The notes under the pieces: model-generated | What the model saw: only the letters and a program-made list of their open reading frames with translations | What the model was told of the DNA's origin: nothing | The model's database searches: none | Shown: one piece after another, positions 15,809 to 24,424 of the stretch | Layout of the letters: every line of letters begins with the position of its first letter | Numbering within the stretch: position 1 is the stretch's first letter | Position numbers and translations under genes: made by a program | DNA from: an uncultured Burkholderiales bacterium | Lineage (GTDB): Bacteria > Pseudomonadota > Gammaproteobacteria > Burkholderiales > Burkholderiaceae_C | Reading direction: 5' to 3' | DNA length: 64,000 bases | Assembly: GCA_903886485.1 (NCBI GenBank) | Contig: CAISMH010000019.1 | Span: 124,001 to 188,000, forward strand

Positions 15809-16264
15809 ATGGTCCAGTTCAAGCTCAACGGGCAATCCGTTCGCAGTGCCGCCGCCGACACCACACCTTTGTTGCATGTGTTGGCCCATGACCTTCACAT
15901 CAACGGCACCAAGTTTGGATGTGGCAAAGCCCAATGCGGCGCTTGCTTGGTGATGGTCGACGGCAACCCCCTCAAGTCCTGTGTGGCCCCCCTGTCTTCG
16001 GTCGCAGGTCGCAGCGTCACCACCTTGGCGGGCATGAAAGAAGGCGGCCAACCCAGCCGCTTGCAACAAGCCTTCATCGACGAACAAGCTGCGCAGTGCG
16101 GCTACTGCACCTCAGGGATGATCATTCAGGCGCAAGCGCTGTTGGACCGCAACCCTCACCCCACCGATGCCGAAGTTCGCTCCGCGCTCGATGGCAATCT
16201 GTGTCGCTGCGGCGCGCATAACCGCATCGTGCGTGCTGTGCTGCGTGCAGCGAAGGAGGCTTGA
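15809..16264 (+). CDS. iorA: (2Fe-2S) subunit of a molybdenum hydroxylase (IorA type)
   Basis: Small iron-sulfur subunit of a xanthine-oxidase-family enzyme such as isoquinoline 1-oxidoreductase, 151 aa, passing electrons from the molybdenum site. The plant-type cluster is CGKAQCGACLV with a later Cys (LKSC), and the second cluster is CGYCTSGM with LCRCGAHN. The molybdopterin subunit gene begins 1 base after its stop. The gene lies downstream of the tonB operon with its own 109-base gap. The IorAB label is by architecture (two subunits, no FAD subunit); the substrate is not known and could be an N-heterocycle or an aldehyde. Confidence 0.9.
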   Translation: MVQFKLNGQSVRSAAADTTPLLHVLAHDLHINGTKFGCGKAQCGACLVMVDGNPLKSCVAPLSSVAGRSVTTLAGMKEGGQPSRLQQAFIDEQAAQCGYCTSGMIIQAQALLDRNPHPTDAEVRSALDGNLCRCGAHNRIVRAVLRAAKEA

Positions 16265-16265
16265 C

Positions 16266-18509
16266 ATGCAACACCCCGTTTCAGCCACCCGTCGCGGCTT
16301 CCTCAAAACCACGGGCTATTTGTCCCTGGCCTTTGCCATCCCACTCGACAACGCGCAATCACAAGCCAACACCCCCAAGCCACGGCTACCGGGGGACCTC
16401 CAGAGCAACCGCAAACTCAGCGCGTGGCTGCGCGTCAACGCCAACCAAACCGTCACCCTCTTGGTCGGCAAAGTGGAGTTGGGTCAAGGCGTCTTGACGG
16501 CGGTCTCGCAAGTGTGTGCGGATGAGTTGGACATTGATTTCCAACGCGTCCAAGTCATCTCTGGCGACACCGCTTTGGTCCCCAACGAAGGCGTCACAGC
16601 AGGCTCGTTCTCCATGCCCTACTGCGCCACAGCGGTGCAATACGCCTCGGCTGAAGTGCGCGCCATCTTGCTCGCGCTCGCCGCCCAAAAGTTAGGCCAA
16701 CCCGTCAGCAGCTTGACGGTGCAAGATGGCCGCGTGTTGGCCCCCAACGGCAGCAGCACCCACTACTGGGACTTGGTGCTGGGCGAGGCCTTGGAGCGCG
16801 AAGCCACAGGCTTGGTCACCCCCAAACCCATCTCCCAACATCGCTACATTGGCAAGCCGGTTCACCGCATCGACTTGACACCCAAGATGCTGGGTGACTC
16901 ACAATTTTTACAAGAACACCGCCCCGCAGGCCTGTTGTTTGGCCACTTGGTTCGGCCCCCGACCTATGCCGCCCAACTGACCTCGGTCCACCTCGCGCCG
17001 ATTCAAAAAATGGCAGGCGTGGTGAAAGTGGTGCGCAATGGCAGCTTCCTCGGCGTGATTGCCCAGCGCGAAGAGCAAGCCCTGGCCGCCGCTCATGCCT
17101 TGAGCGCAGCGGCCAAATGGCAGGTCGAGAAAAAACTGCCCACGCATGACGGCATTTTTGATTGGCTGCGCAAGACCAAGCCCGGCCGCATCATCGAAAC
17201 CAAAATGCAAGCCCGCGTGGGGGGTGAGCCCGCTCACAAAACGGTGGAAGCCACCTACTACCGGCCCTATCACATGCACGCCTCGATCGGCACCTCCGCA
17301 GCCATTGCCACGATGGGCACCGATGGTGTGATGCTGATTCAAACCCACAGCCAGTCTGTGTTTGAAACCGCTACCGCGATTGCCAAGATGCTCGGCCTAG
17401 ACCCCAGCAACGTGCGCTGCCAACACATGCAAGGCGCTGGTTGCTACGGCCACAACATGGCCGATGACGCCGCAGCAGATGCCGCGCTGTTGGCCATGGC
17501 CGTCCCTGGTCGGCCCGTGCGTTTGCAGTACACCCGCGAGCAAGAACACAAATGGGAGCCCTATGGCTCGGCCATGGTGATTCAAACCAAAGCGGGCGTG
17601 GATGCCAACGGCAACGTGCTGGACTGGGACTTGCAAATTTGGTCCACCCCCCACGGCACACGCCCCGGCGGGGAACCCGGCAACTTGCTGTCGGCACGTT
17701 ACCTAGAAAAACCATTTGCGCTGCCCACCCCCATCAACGGCGGCCCACCCAATTACGCGGCCGATCGCAACGGCATTGCCCTGTATGACTTTGCCGGACA
17801 CAAGGTCCTGACACACTTCATCACCGACATGCCGGTGCGCGTGTCCTCGACCCGTGGCTTGGGCGCCTATGCCAACGTCTTCGCCATTGAGTCATTCATG
17901 GACGAACTGGCCGTGGCAGCCAACGTCGACCCCCTCGCTTACCGCCTGCGTCACCTCAAAGACGAACGTGCGCGTGACGCTTTGCAAAAAGCCGCCGACC
18001 GCTTTGGTTGGGCCACTTGGCAAAAGACCGCCCATCGCGGACGCGGCATCGGTTTTGCTCGCTATAAAAACATCGCGGGTTACTGTGCCGTGGCAATGGA
18101 AGTCGAGGTCAACCCTCGCAACGGGCGCATCCGTGTGTTGCGTGCCGTGGCCTCTGCCGATACCGGTCACATCGTCAACCCCGATGGCGTCAGCAACCAA
18201 ATTGAAGGCGGCTTGATTCAGTCACTCAGCTGGTCCCTCAAAGAAGAGGTCAAGTTTGACGACACGCAAATTTTGTCCACCGACTGGAACAGCTACCCCA
18301 TCCTCACCTTCTCAGAAATTCCGCCCATTGAGGTGGTCTTGATCGACCGCCCCGGCATGCCCTTTTTGGGCACGGGCGAAGCCTCGCAAGGCCCCACCAG
18401 CGCAGCGCTGGCCAATGCGGTGTTCGATGCCACCGGCGTGCGTTTTCGCCGCCTCCCCCTCACGCCTGAACGCGTCAAGCAAGGCTTGGATCCAAAGCCC
18501 AAGGTATGA
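16266..18509 (+). CDS. iorB: molybdopterin-binding subunit of a molybdenum hydroxylase (IorB type)
   Basis: Catalytic subunit, 747 aa, that hydroxylates its substrate with oxygen from water. The start MQHPVSATRRGFLKTTG is a Tat signal, so the folded enzyme with its cofactor is probably exported with IorA. The later LGTGEASQGPTSAALANAV holds the catalytic Glu and the cofactor-binding Gln/Ser region. ATG 16266 directly follows iorA; the open frame begins further back inside iorA. The Bug receptor gene at 18506 overlaps the stop by 4 bases (ATGA), so the three form one operon. The IorB type is by analogy; cytochrome partners are not nearby. Confidence 0.88.
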   Translation: MQHPVSATRRGFLKTTGYLSLAFAIPLDNAQSQANTPKPRLPGDLQSNRKLSAWLRVNANQTVTLLVGKVELGQGVLTAVSQVCADELDIDFQRVQVISGDTALVPNEGVTAGSFSMPYCATAVQYASAEVRAILLALAAQKLGQPVSSLTVQDGRVLAPNGSSTHYWDLVLGEALEREATGLVTPKPISQHRYIGKPVHRIDLTPKMLGDSQFLQEHRPAGLLFGHLVRPPTYAAQLTSVHLAPIQKMAGVVKVVRNGSFLGVIAQREEQALAAAHALSAAAKWQVEKKLPTHDGIFDWLRKTKPGRIIETKMQARVGGEPAHKTVEATYYRPYHMHASIGTSAAIATMGTDGVMLIQTHSQSVFETATAIAKMLGLDPSNVRCQHMQGAGCYGHNMADDAAADAALLAMAVPGRPVRLQYTREQEHKWEPYGSAMVIQTKAGVDANGNVLDWDLQIWSTPHGTRPGGEPGNLLSARYLEKPFALPTPINGGPPNYAADRNGIALYDFAGHKVLTHFITDMPVRVSSTRGLGAYANVFAIESFMDELAVAANVDPLAYRLRHLKDERARDALQKAADRFGWATWQKTAHRGRGIGFARYKNIAGYCAVAMEVEVNPRNGRIRVLRAVASADTGHIVNPDGVSNQIEGGLIQSLSWSLKEEVKFDDTQILSTDWNSYPILTFSEIPPIEVVLIDRPGMPFLGTGEASQGPTSAALANAVFDATGVRFRRLPLTPERVKQGLDPKPKV

Positions 18510-19483
18510 ACTATTTCAAAACACTCGGCACGCTCGCGCTGTGCATCTGGGTCGCACACGCCCAGGCACAGCCCATCGCTGTGCGCGACTATCCAAGTCG
18601 TCCCATCAAAATGGTCATCCCCTATGCCGCGGGTGGCCCGATGGATTTCATTGGGCGCACCCTCGGCCCGCGCTTGGCGCAGAGTTGGGGGCAACCGCTG
18701 GTGATTGACAACCGTGCCGGTGCAGGCGGTGCCATTGGCACCGATGTGGTCGCCAAATCTGCTCCCGATGGCTACACCTTGCTCAACACCTCGTCTAGCC
18801 ATGCCAGCTTGCCTGTGGTGTCACCCAGCCTGCCTTATGACCCTATCAAAGATTTCACGCCCATCACTTTGGTGGCCAACAGCGTGGGCTTTGTGGTCGC
18901 GGCGCGACCCGATCTGCCGGTGAAAAACTTGAAGGCGTTGCTGGTCGATGCCAAAGCAAATCCGGGCAAATACACCTTTGGCTCAGGTGGCGTTGGTAAC
19001 GTGATGCACTTTGCGGGCGAGTTCTTGTGCAGCAGCGCCGACGTCAAGATGACGCACGTGCCCTTCAAAGGTGTGAGCCAATCGCTCAACGACTTAGTGG
19101 CGGGCCGCATCGACTTTGTGATTGGCGCTCCGACCGCTGTTTTGCCTCTGGTCAAAGCGGGCAAGCTCAAAGCTTTGGCCATCACCGCACGCAAGCGTTG
19201 GAGCGAATTGCCGGACGTGCCCACCGTTGATGAAGCAGGCGTGAAGGGCTTTTCCTACACGCCTTGGTATGGTTTTTGGTTTCCTGCGGGCGTGCCTGCA
19301 GAGCTGGTCCATCGCATGCGCAACGACGTGGCCAAGCTCTTGGATGAACCCGACATCAAGCGCGCATTCGCCGAGCAAGGCTTTGCCACCGTGGGCTCCA
19401 CGCCTGCGGAGTTCAGCAAAGTCATCGCAGACGAAATGGCCATGAACAAAAAACTAGCCACCCACGTGGACTTCACCCAATAA
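18506..19483 (+). CDS. Bug/TctC-family periplasmic solute receptor
   Basis: Periplasmic receptor of the tripartite tricarboxylate transporter type, 325 aa with a Sec signal ending near AHAQAQP. Hallmarks are YPSRPIKMVIPYAAGGPMDF near residue 30, VIDNRAGAGGAIGTD and APDGYTLL, which bind a carboxylate ligand. Overlaps iorB by 4 bases and precedes the amidohydrolase by 22, so it likely binds the acid handled by those enzymes. No TctA/TctB membrane genes are in the window, a common state for Bug receptors in Burkholderiales. Confidence 0.92.
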   Translation: MNYFKTLGTLALCIWVAHAQAQPIAVRDYPSRPIKMVIPYAAGGPMDFIGRTLGPRLAQSWGQPLVIDNRAGAGGAIGTDVVAKSAPDGYTLLNTSSSHASLPVVSPSLPYDPIKDFTPITLVANSVGFVVAARPDLPVKNLKALLVDAKANPGKYTFGSGGVGNVMHFAGEFLCSSADVKMTHVPFKGVSQSLNDLVAGRIDFVIGAPTAVLPLVKAGKLKALAITARKRWSELPDVPTVDEAGVKGFSYTPWYGFWFPAGVPAELVHRMRNDVAKLLDEPDIKRAFAEQGFATVGSTPAEFSKVIADEMAMNKKLATHVDFTQ

Positions 19484-19505
19484 CCTTTGCATCTAGGAGT
19501 CTTCC

Positions 19506-20588
19506 ATGCTTCACACCACGTCCAGTGCGAGCTTCGACAGTTCTTGTCACCACTGCGCTCCGCGTCGGAGTTTTTTAACCGGCTTGCTCACTGCCACCGC
19601 CGCCACTGTGCTGCCGTCATGTGCCACCACCTCCAAAGATGCGCCCTTGCCCGCCGTTGCCAAACGCGCCTTGGTCGATGTGCACCACCATGTGTGGGCG
19701 CCCGCATTTTTGAAAGAGTTAGAAGCGCGCAAGCTCGCCGAGCCCCCAGCACGCAACTGGTCACTCAACAAAACCATGGACGACATGGCCAAAGCTGGCG
19801 TCACCTACACACTCACCTCCCCCACCACGCCAGCCGCAGGCTTTGGTGATGTCGCCACCATGCGCAGCATGGCGCGCATCAGCAACGAGTACGGCGCGCA
19901 ACTGGCACGCGACTACCCCAACCAATTTGGCTTCTTCGCCACGCTGCCCATGTTGGATGTGGACAGCGCCTTGGCCGAGATAGCCTACAGCTGTGATGTG
20001 CTCAAAGCCAACGGCATCGCCATGCTCACCAGCTACAACGGCAAGTGGTTGGGCGACAAAGCGTTTGCGCCCATCATGGATGAAATCAACCGCCGCAAAC
20101 TCATCGTCTACACCCACCCCTCTAACACCCTGTGCTGCAACAACTTGCAAGAGGGTGTGCCGGGCTCCACCATTGAGTTCGCCACCGACACCACGCGCAC
20201 CATCACCAGCTTGTTGTTCAGTGGCACGGCCACCCGCTGCAAAGACATCAAGTTCATCTTCTCGCATGCGGGCGGCACCATGCCCTTCTTGGTCGAGCGC
20301 TTGGTCATGCTGCCCAAGCTCAATGCCAACTTCGGCAAGATCTTGCCCAGTGACCAAGTGCTGCCCACGCTGCGCAGCTTTTATTACGACACCGCGCAAG
20401 CGTCGCACCCCGGTGCCTTGCTGTCGCTTCTGAATTTGGTGGATGTGTCGCAAGTCGTGTTTGGCACGGACTTTCCTTACCGCACCTCGCTGGACCATGT
20501 GAAAGGTCTCATGGCCATGGGGTTCAGCATGAACGACCTCACCGCCATCGAGAGCCGCAATGCGCTGCGCATGTTGGGACGCGCTTAA
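19506..20588 (+). CDS. amidohydrolase-2 family protein, probably a Tat-exported lipoprotein
   Basis: A 360-aa metal-dependent hydrolase or decarboxylase of the ACMSD-like amidohydrolase family. Metal-binding VDVHHHVWAP comes at about residues 59-68, and FIFSHAGGTMPF and VVFGTDFPYR mark the other ligands. Before it, residues about 18-45 form a Tat-like signal (RRSFLTG, then a hydrophobic stretch) ending in a lipobox-like LPSC. This is rare for a family that is usually cytoplasmic. TAGGAG lies just before ATG 19506. It follows the Bug gene and meets the leftward LacI gene with a 4-base overlap. The substrate is unknown, perhaps an aromatic acid. Confidence 0.85.
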   Translation: MLHTTSSASFDSSCHHCAPRRSFLTGLLTATAATVLPSCATTSKDAPLPAVAKRALVDVHHHVWAPAFLKELEARKLAEPPARNWSLNKTMDDMAKAGVTYTLTSPTTPAAGFGDVATMRSMARISNEYGAQLARDYPNQFGFFATLPMLDVDSALAEIAYSCDVLKANGIAMLTSYNGKWLGDKAFAPIMDEINRRKLIVYTHPSNTLCCNNLQEGVPGSTIEFATDTTRTITSLLFSGTATRCKDIKFIFSHAGGTMPFLVERLVMLPKLNANFGKILPSDQVLPTLRSFYYDTAQASHPGALLSLLNLVDVSQVVFGTDFPYRTSLDHVKGLMAMGFSMNDLTAIESRNALRMLGRA

Positions 20589-21634
20589 ACCTTCAGCTTC
20601 ATGGGCGCTGCGGTCGAAGCACGCACCACCAGTTGGGGGCGCAACACCACCGTGGCCTCTTGACTACCGGGGCGCTCACGCAGCGCCTCCATCAACAGAC
20701 GTGCCGCTCTGAAGCCCATTTCGTAATGTTGGATGCGCACCGAGGTCAACGGCGGGTTGACTTGGTCGAGCAGCGGCATGTCGTTGTGGCCGATGACCGA
20801 GATCGCCTGCGGCACCGCAAGCCCTGCCTGTTGCAAGGCCTGCAAGCCACCCAACGCCAACAAGTCATTGGCCGCCACCACCGCGGTGAACTGCGTTTTG
20901 CTGCGTTTGGCAAGCAAGGCCTGCATGGCCGTCTCGCCCGCATCCACCGCATAGGCTTCGGCCACCGCCATGGTTTTGATGGTCAGGCCGTGTTCACGCA
21001 TCGCTTGCTCAAACCCCAAGCGCCGCGCCAAGCCCGTGGACAAAGTTTCTGGTCCCGCCAAATGCGCAATGCGTGTGTGTCCCAGCGCCACCAAATGATC
21101 CACCGCCAAACGCATGCCCAGCATGTCATCGCTGATCACCGCAGGCAAATGCCCACGCCCATCAGTGCGGTTGATCAACACAATGTGCGCACCGCTTTGC
21201 CGCAAGCTGTCTAACCAAGCATCGTCGCGCGTCGCCGTCGCCACCAAGAAGCCCTCCACCCGCTGCGCCTGCATGCGTTCGATCGCCACTTGCGTGGCGT
21301 CCACACTGGGGTCAGGACGCGAGGTGTTGGCCAACAACGCAAAGTAGCCCTCCTCATCCAACGCATCCTCAATGCCACGCAAGATGGGCGGGAAGACGGG
21401 GTTGGTGATGTCGGGCAACAGCACACCCACGGTTTTGGAGCGACCACGGCTCAAGGCCGAAGCGGCGTGGTTGGGGCGGTAGCCCAACTCGCGTGCCGCC
21501 GTTTCAATGCGCTGCAACAACTCCGTCGCCACCAAGTGGCGGCGCTGCGCATCCATGGCCCGCGACACGGTGGACTTGTGAACCCCCAAGTGCAGGGCAA
21601 GGTCTTGCAGAGTAGGCGCGGATGAACGGGACAT
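20585..21634 (-). CDS. LacI-family transcriptional regulator
   Basis: A 349-aa repressor. The helix-turn-helix TLQDLALHLGVHKSTVSR lies at residues 8-25 and the minor-groove hinge (GYRPNHAASALSRG) follows. The rest is a periplasmic-binding-like domain for a small effector. It is divergent from the dioxygenase operon. Two TTGCAACCGG-containing sites are in the gap, one close to its own start, so it probably represses itself and that operon. Effector unknown, likely an intermediate of the pathway. Confidence 0.94.
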   Translation of the reverse strand: MSRSSAPTLQDLALHLGVHKSTVSRAMDAQRRHLVATELLQRIETAARELGYRPNHAASALSRGRSKTVGVLLPDITNPVFPPILRGIEDALDEEGYFALLANTSRPDPSVDATQVAIERMQAQRVEGFLVATATRDDAWLDSLRQSGAHIVLINRTDGRGHLPAVISDDMLGMRLAVDHLVALGHTRIAHLAGPETLSTGLARRLGFEQAMREHGLTIKTMAVAEAYAVDAGETAMQALLAKRSKTQFTAVVAANDLLALGGLQALQQAGLAVPQAISVIGHNDMPLLDQVNPPLTSVRIQHYEMGFRAARLLMEALRERPGSQEATVVLRPQLVVRASTAAPMKLKV

Positions 21635-21647
21635 AGAGGGCAGTTTA

Positions 21648-21661
21648 TTGCAACCGGTCGC
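21648..21661. promoter_or_regulatory. LacI operator-like site, imperfect copy
   Basis: TTGCAACCGGTCGC shares TTGCAACCGG with the perfect palindrome 80 bases to the right. It is 13 bases from the LacI start codon and is probably its autoregulatory site. Confidence 0.6.
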
Positions 21662-21726
21662 TTACGCGACGCGTTAGGGTAAATCGTGGTTTTCTTTCTT
21701 TTAGTCTTGCCTATCATGGCATCAAA

Positions 21727-21742
21727 TTGCAACCGGTTGCAA
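21727..21742. promoter_or_regulatory. LacI operator, perfect 16-bp palindrome
   Basis: TTGCAACCGGTTGCAA is a perfect palindrome with the central CG typical of LacI-family operators. It lies 40 bases upstream of the dioxygenase start and should control the rightward catabolic operon. Confidence 0.8.
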
Positions 21743-21782
21743 GACTTTTCACCCCCCTTTGAATGTCGCGAGGAATTCACCC

Positions 21783-22700
21783 ATGTCGCCAGCGTCCGTC
21801 ACACTGCCCACCACCGCCGAGTCCGTCTTGCCCTTGGTCCTCCAAGCCATGTCGCGCACACCCGATGCGCGTTTGCGTGAGCTCATGGCCTCCCTCACCT
21901 CGCACTTGCATGCGTTCATTTTGGAGACGCGGGTCACCGAAGAAGAGTTTGAACGTGCGGTGAAGTTCATCATTGACATCGGTCAAGCCACGGACGAGAA
22001 GACCAACGAAGTCATCTTGGCCGCTGACTTACTGGGTGTTTCGTCCTTGGTGGCCATCCTCAACAACCCCGCACCGCACGCGTCGCACGATGCGCACGCA
22101 CAGGAAGAAGCCGCCTCCCATGCTGCGTTGCTGGGGCCCTTCTGGCGAGCCAATGCGCCCTTTTGCCAAGCCGGTGACAACATTGCACGTGGCAACACAC
22201 TGGGCACGCCCCTCGATGTGCGCGGTGTGGTGTATGACAAACACGGTCAGCCCTTGGCCGGTGCCACCGTCGACGTGTGGCACGCCTCCCCCGTCGGTTT
22301 GTATGAGAACCAAGACGATGCACAAGAAAACATGAACCTGCGCGGTCGCTTCAAAACCGATGCACACGGGGCCTACCATTTCAAAACCGTGCGGCCTGCC
22401 GGCTACCCCGTGCCCACCCACGGCCCATGCGGTGATTTGCTGCGCGCCCAACTGCGCCACCCGAACCGCCCGGCCCACCTGCACTTCATGGTGTCGACAC
22501 CGGGTCACAAAGTGCTCATCACGCAAGTGTTTGCCGATGGCGATGCCAACCTCACCAGCGACCCTGTGTTTGGGGTCACCGCACCTTTGGTGGGCCAGTT
22601 TGAAGAGCGCCTGATCGACGGCCGCCCCCAAGCCAACCTCACCCAAGACTTCCACTTGGTCGAGGGCGAGATGCACTTTCCTCACCCCCCCATCCCCTGA
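21783..22700 (+). CDS. intradiol ring-cleavage dioxygenase (hydroxyquinol/catechol 1,2-dioxygenase-like)
   Basis: Non-heme Fe(III) enzyme opening an aromatic diol between its hydroxyls, 305 aa, cytoplasmic. An N-terminal helical dioxygenase domain (about 20-95) precedes the catalytic beta-sandwich. The iron ligands are seen: Tyr174 (PVGLYENQD), Tyr208 (RPAGYPVP), His232 and His234 (HPNRPAHLHF). Length and layout are nearest to hydroxyquinol 1,2-dioxygenase, but the exact diol is uncertain. ATG 21783 with GAGGAA at 21770-21775; a TTG at 21759 is in frame but lies before that site. First gene of an operon run by LacI. Confidence 0.9.
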   Translation: MSPASVTLPTTAESVLPLVLQAMSRTPDARLRELMASLTSHLHAFILETRVTEEEFERAVKFIIDIGQATDEKTNEVILAADLLGVSSLVAILNNPAPHASHDAHAQEEAASHAALLGPFWRANAPFCQAGDNIARGNTLGTPLDVRGVVYDKHGQPLAGATVDVWHASPVGLYENQDDAQENMNLRGRFKTDAHGAYHFKTVRPAGYPVPTHGPCGDLLRAQLRHPNRPAHLHFMVSTPGHKVLITQVFADGDANLTSDPVFGVTAPLVGQFEERLIDGRPQANLTQDFHLVEGEMHFPHPPIP

Positions 22701-22731
22701 TTGATTTCGCCTCCACAAGAACAAGGAATTT

Positions 22732-23499
22732 ATGACCTCCAGCTTTGAACCCACCGACTCATTGGCAGGCCGCATCGCCGTCATCACCGGCGGCACGGGC
22801 GCCATTGGCTTGGCCAGCGCACACCGACTGGCCAAACTCGGCGCACGCTGTGTGCTGATTTACAACTCAGAATCGCCTGAATCCGCAGCCCTCAAAGCAG
22901 CCTCTTTGCACGGCACGGGCCACTTGACATTCAAAGCCTCCATCACCGACAGCGCCTCGTTGCAAGCCGTGGCCGAACAAGTGGCCACGCACTGCGGCGT
23001 GGTGCACATCTTGGTCAACAGCGCGGGCTACACCCAAGCCGTGCCTGCCGCTGACTTAGAGGGTTTGAGCGATGCGCTGATTGACGACATGCTGCAAGTG
23101 AACTTCCGTGGCGTCATCGCCACCATTCGCGCCTTCATGCCCTTGCTCAAAAAGTCAGAGGACGGTTTGATCGTCAACATCTCCTCCATCGCGGGCTTCA
23201 CGGGCACGGGCAGCAACTTGGCGTACGTGGCAGCCAAAGCCAGCATCGACGTGGTGGGCGACGCCTTGGCCAAAGCCTTTGCGCCGCATGTGCGCGTCAT
23301 CTCTGTCTCACCCGGCGTGGTGGACTCGACGTTTGTGCCGGGTCGCGGTGCGGACTTCAATGAAAAAGTTGCCACCACCATTCCGCTGCGTCGCATTGGC
23401 ACCGTGGACGATGTGGCGGCGGTGGTGCAAGCCTGCGCCACCACCATGCGTTACGTCACCGGCACCCGCATCGTGGTCGACGGTGGACGCCATCTTTAA
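22732..23499 (+). CDS. short-chain dehydrogenase/reductase
   Basis: A 255-aa SDR, NAD(P)-dependent. The cofactor motif is VITGGTGAIGLASA near residue 17, NSAGYT follows, and the catalytic Ser/Tyr/Lys is NISSIAGFTG then YVAAKAS. The YxxxK is present. Second gene of the ring-cleavage operon, 31 bases after the dioxygenase. It probably oxidises or reduces a hydroxy or keto intermediate of the pathway; the substrate is unknown. Confidence 0.92.
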   Translation: MTSSFEPTDSLAGRIAVITGGTGAIGLASAHRLAKLGARCVLIYNSESPESAALKAASLHGTGHLTFKASITDSASLQAVAEQVATHCGVVHILVNSAGYTQAVPAADLEGLSDALIDDMLQVNFRGVIATIRAFMPLLKKSEDGLIVNISSIAGFTGTGSNLAYVAAKASIDVVGDALAKAFAPHVRVISVSPGVVDSTFVPGRGADFNEKVATTIPLRRIGTVDDVAAVVQACATTMRYVTGTRIVVDGGRHL

Positions 23500-23518
23500 C
23501 TGAAAAATAAAACTGGAT

Positions 23519-24403
23519 ATGAGCCAAAAAACCTTTCTCACCTGTGCGGTCACCGGCAACATCACCACGCCAGACCAAACGCCCCACCTACCCGTCACCC
23601 CTGCACAAATTGCAGACGAATGTTTGGCCGCTGCCCAAGCGGGTGCAGCGGCGGTGCACATCCATGTGCGCGACCCCAAGACAGGCAAGCCCTCGATGGA
23701 GTTAGAGCTGTATCGCGAGGTGTTTGACAAAGTACGTCGCGCCAACCCAGAGCTGATCATCAACCTCACCACAGGCCCCGGTGGGCGTTTCATTCCCAGC
23801 GTTGAAGACCCACGCGTCGCAGCCCCCGGCTCGACCTTGGTGCAGCCTGAAAAGCGCGTTGAGCATGTGCGCATCCTCAAGCCCGATGTGTGTTCCCTCG
23901 ACTTGAACACCATGAACTCCGGCGCTGATGTGGTCATCAACACGCCGCGCAATGTGCGCATCATGGCCAAGATCATGCGTGACGCAGGTGTCAAGCCTGA
24001 GCTGGAAATTTTTGACTCCGGCGACATGCATTTGGCTCGTGATCTGATTGCCGATGGCACGCTCGATGGCCCCGGCATGTGGACCTTTGTGACGGGTGTG
24101 AAGTACGGTTTTTCTCCCTCCCCCGAAACCTTGTTGTATGCCCGCAGTCTGTTGCCCGCAGGTGCGATTTGGTCTGCCTTTGGCATTGGCCGATTTGAAT
24201 TCCCCATCGTCGCGCAAGCGTGGTTTGCCGGTGGCCATGTCCGCGTGGGCATGGAAGACAACATCTATTTAGAAAAAGGCGTACTCGCCAAAAGCAATGC
24301 CGAATTGGTGACCAAAGCCAAACGCATCATCGAAGACTTGGGCGGCGAATTGGCCAACCCACGCGAAGCGCGCGCCATGCTGAACCTGCCCAGCCGCGCT
24401 TAA
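23519..24403 (+). CDS. beta-keto acid cleavage enzyme (BKACE, DUF849 family)
   Basis: A 294-aa zinc enzyme of the BKACE family, which cleaves a beta-keto acid with acetyl-CoA to give acetoacetate and a new CoA ester. The N-terminal FLTCAVTGN and the zinc motif HIHVRDPKTG (His-x-His) are typical, and GFSPSPETLLYA marks the C-terminal part. Between an SDR and an MDR gene in the dioxygenase operon. This suggests that ring cleavage feeds a beta-keto acid intermediate, a hypothesis. The family has many substrates and the exact one cannot be read here. Confidence 0.88.
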   Translation: MSQKTFLTCAVTGNITTPDQTPHLPVTPAQIADECLAAAQAGAAAVHIHVRDPKTGKPSMELELYREVFDKVRRANPELIINLTTGPGGRFIPSVEDPRVAAPGSTLVQPEKRVEHVRILKPDVCSLDLNTMNSGADVVINTPRNVRIMAKIMRDAGVKPELEIFDSGDMHLARDLIADGTLDGPGMWTFVTGVKYGFSPSPETLLYARSLLPAGAIWSAFGIGRFEFPIVAQAWFAGGHVRVGMEDNIYLEKGVLAKSNAELVTKAKRIIEDLGGELANPREARAMLNLPSRA

Positions 24404-24424
24404 CGACAACAAGGAACACAAAGA

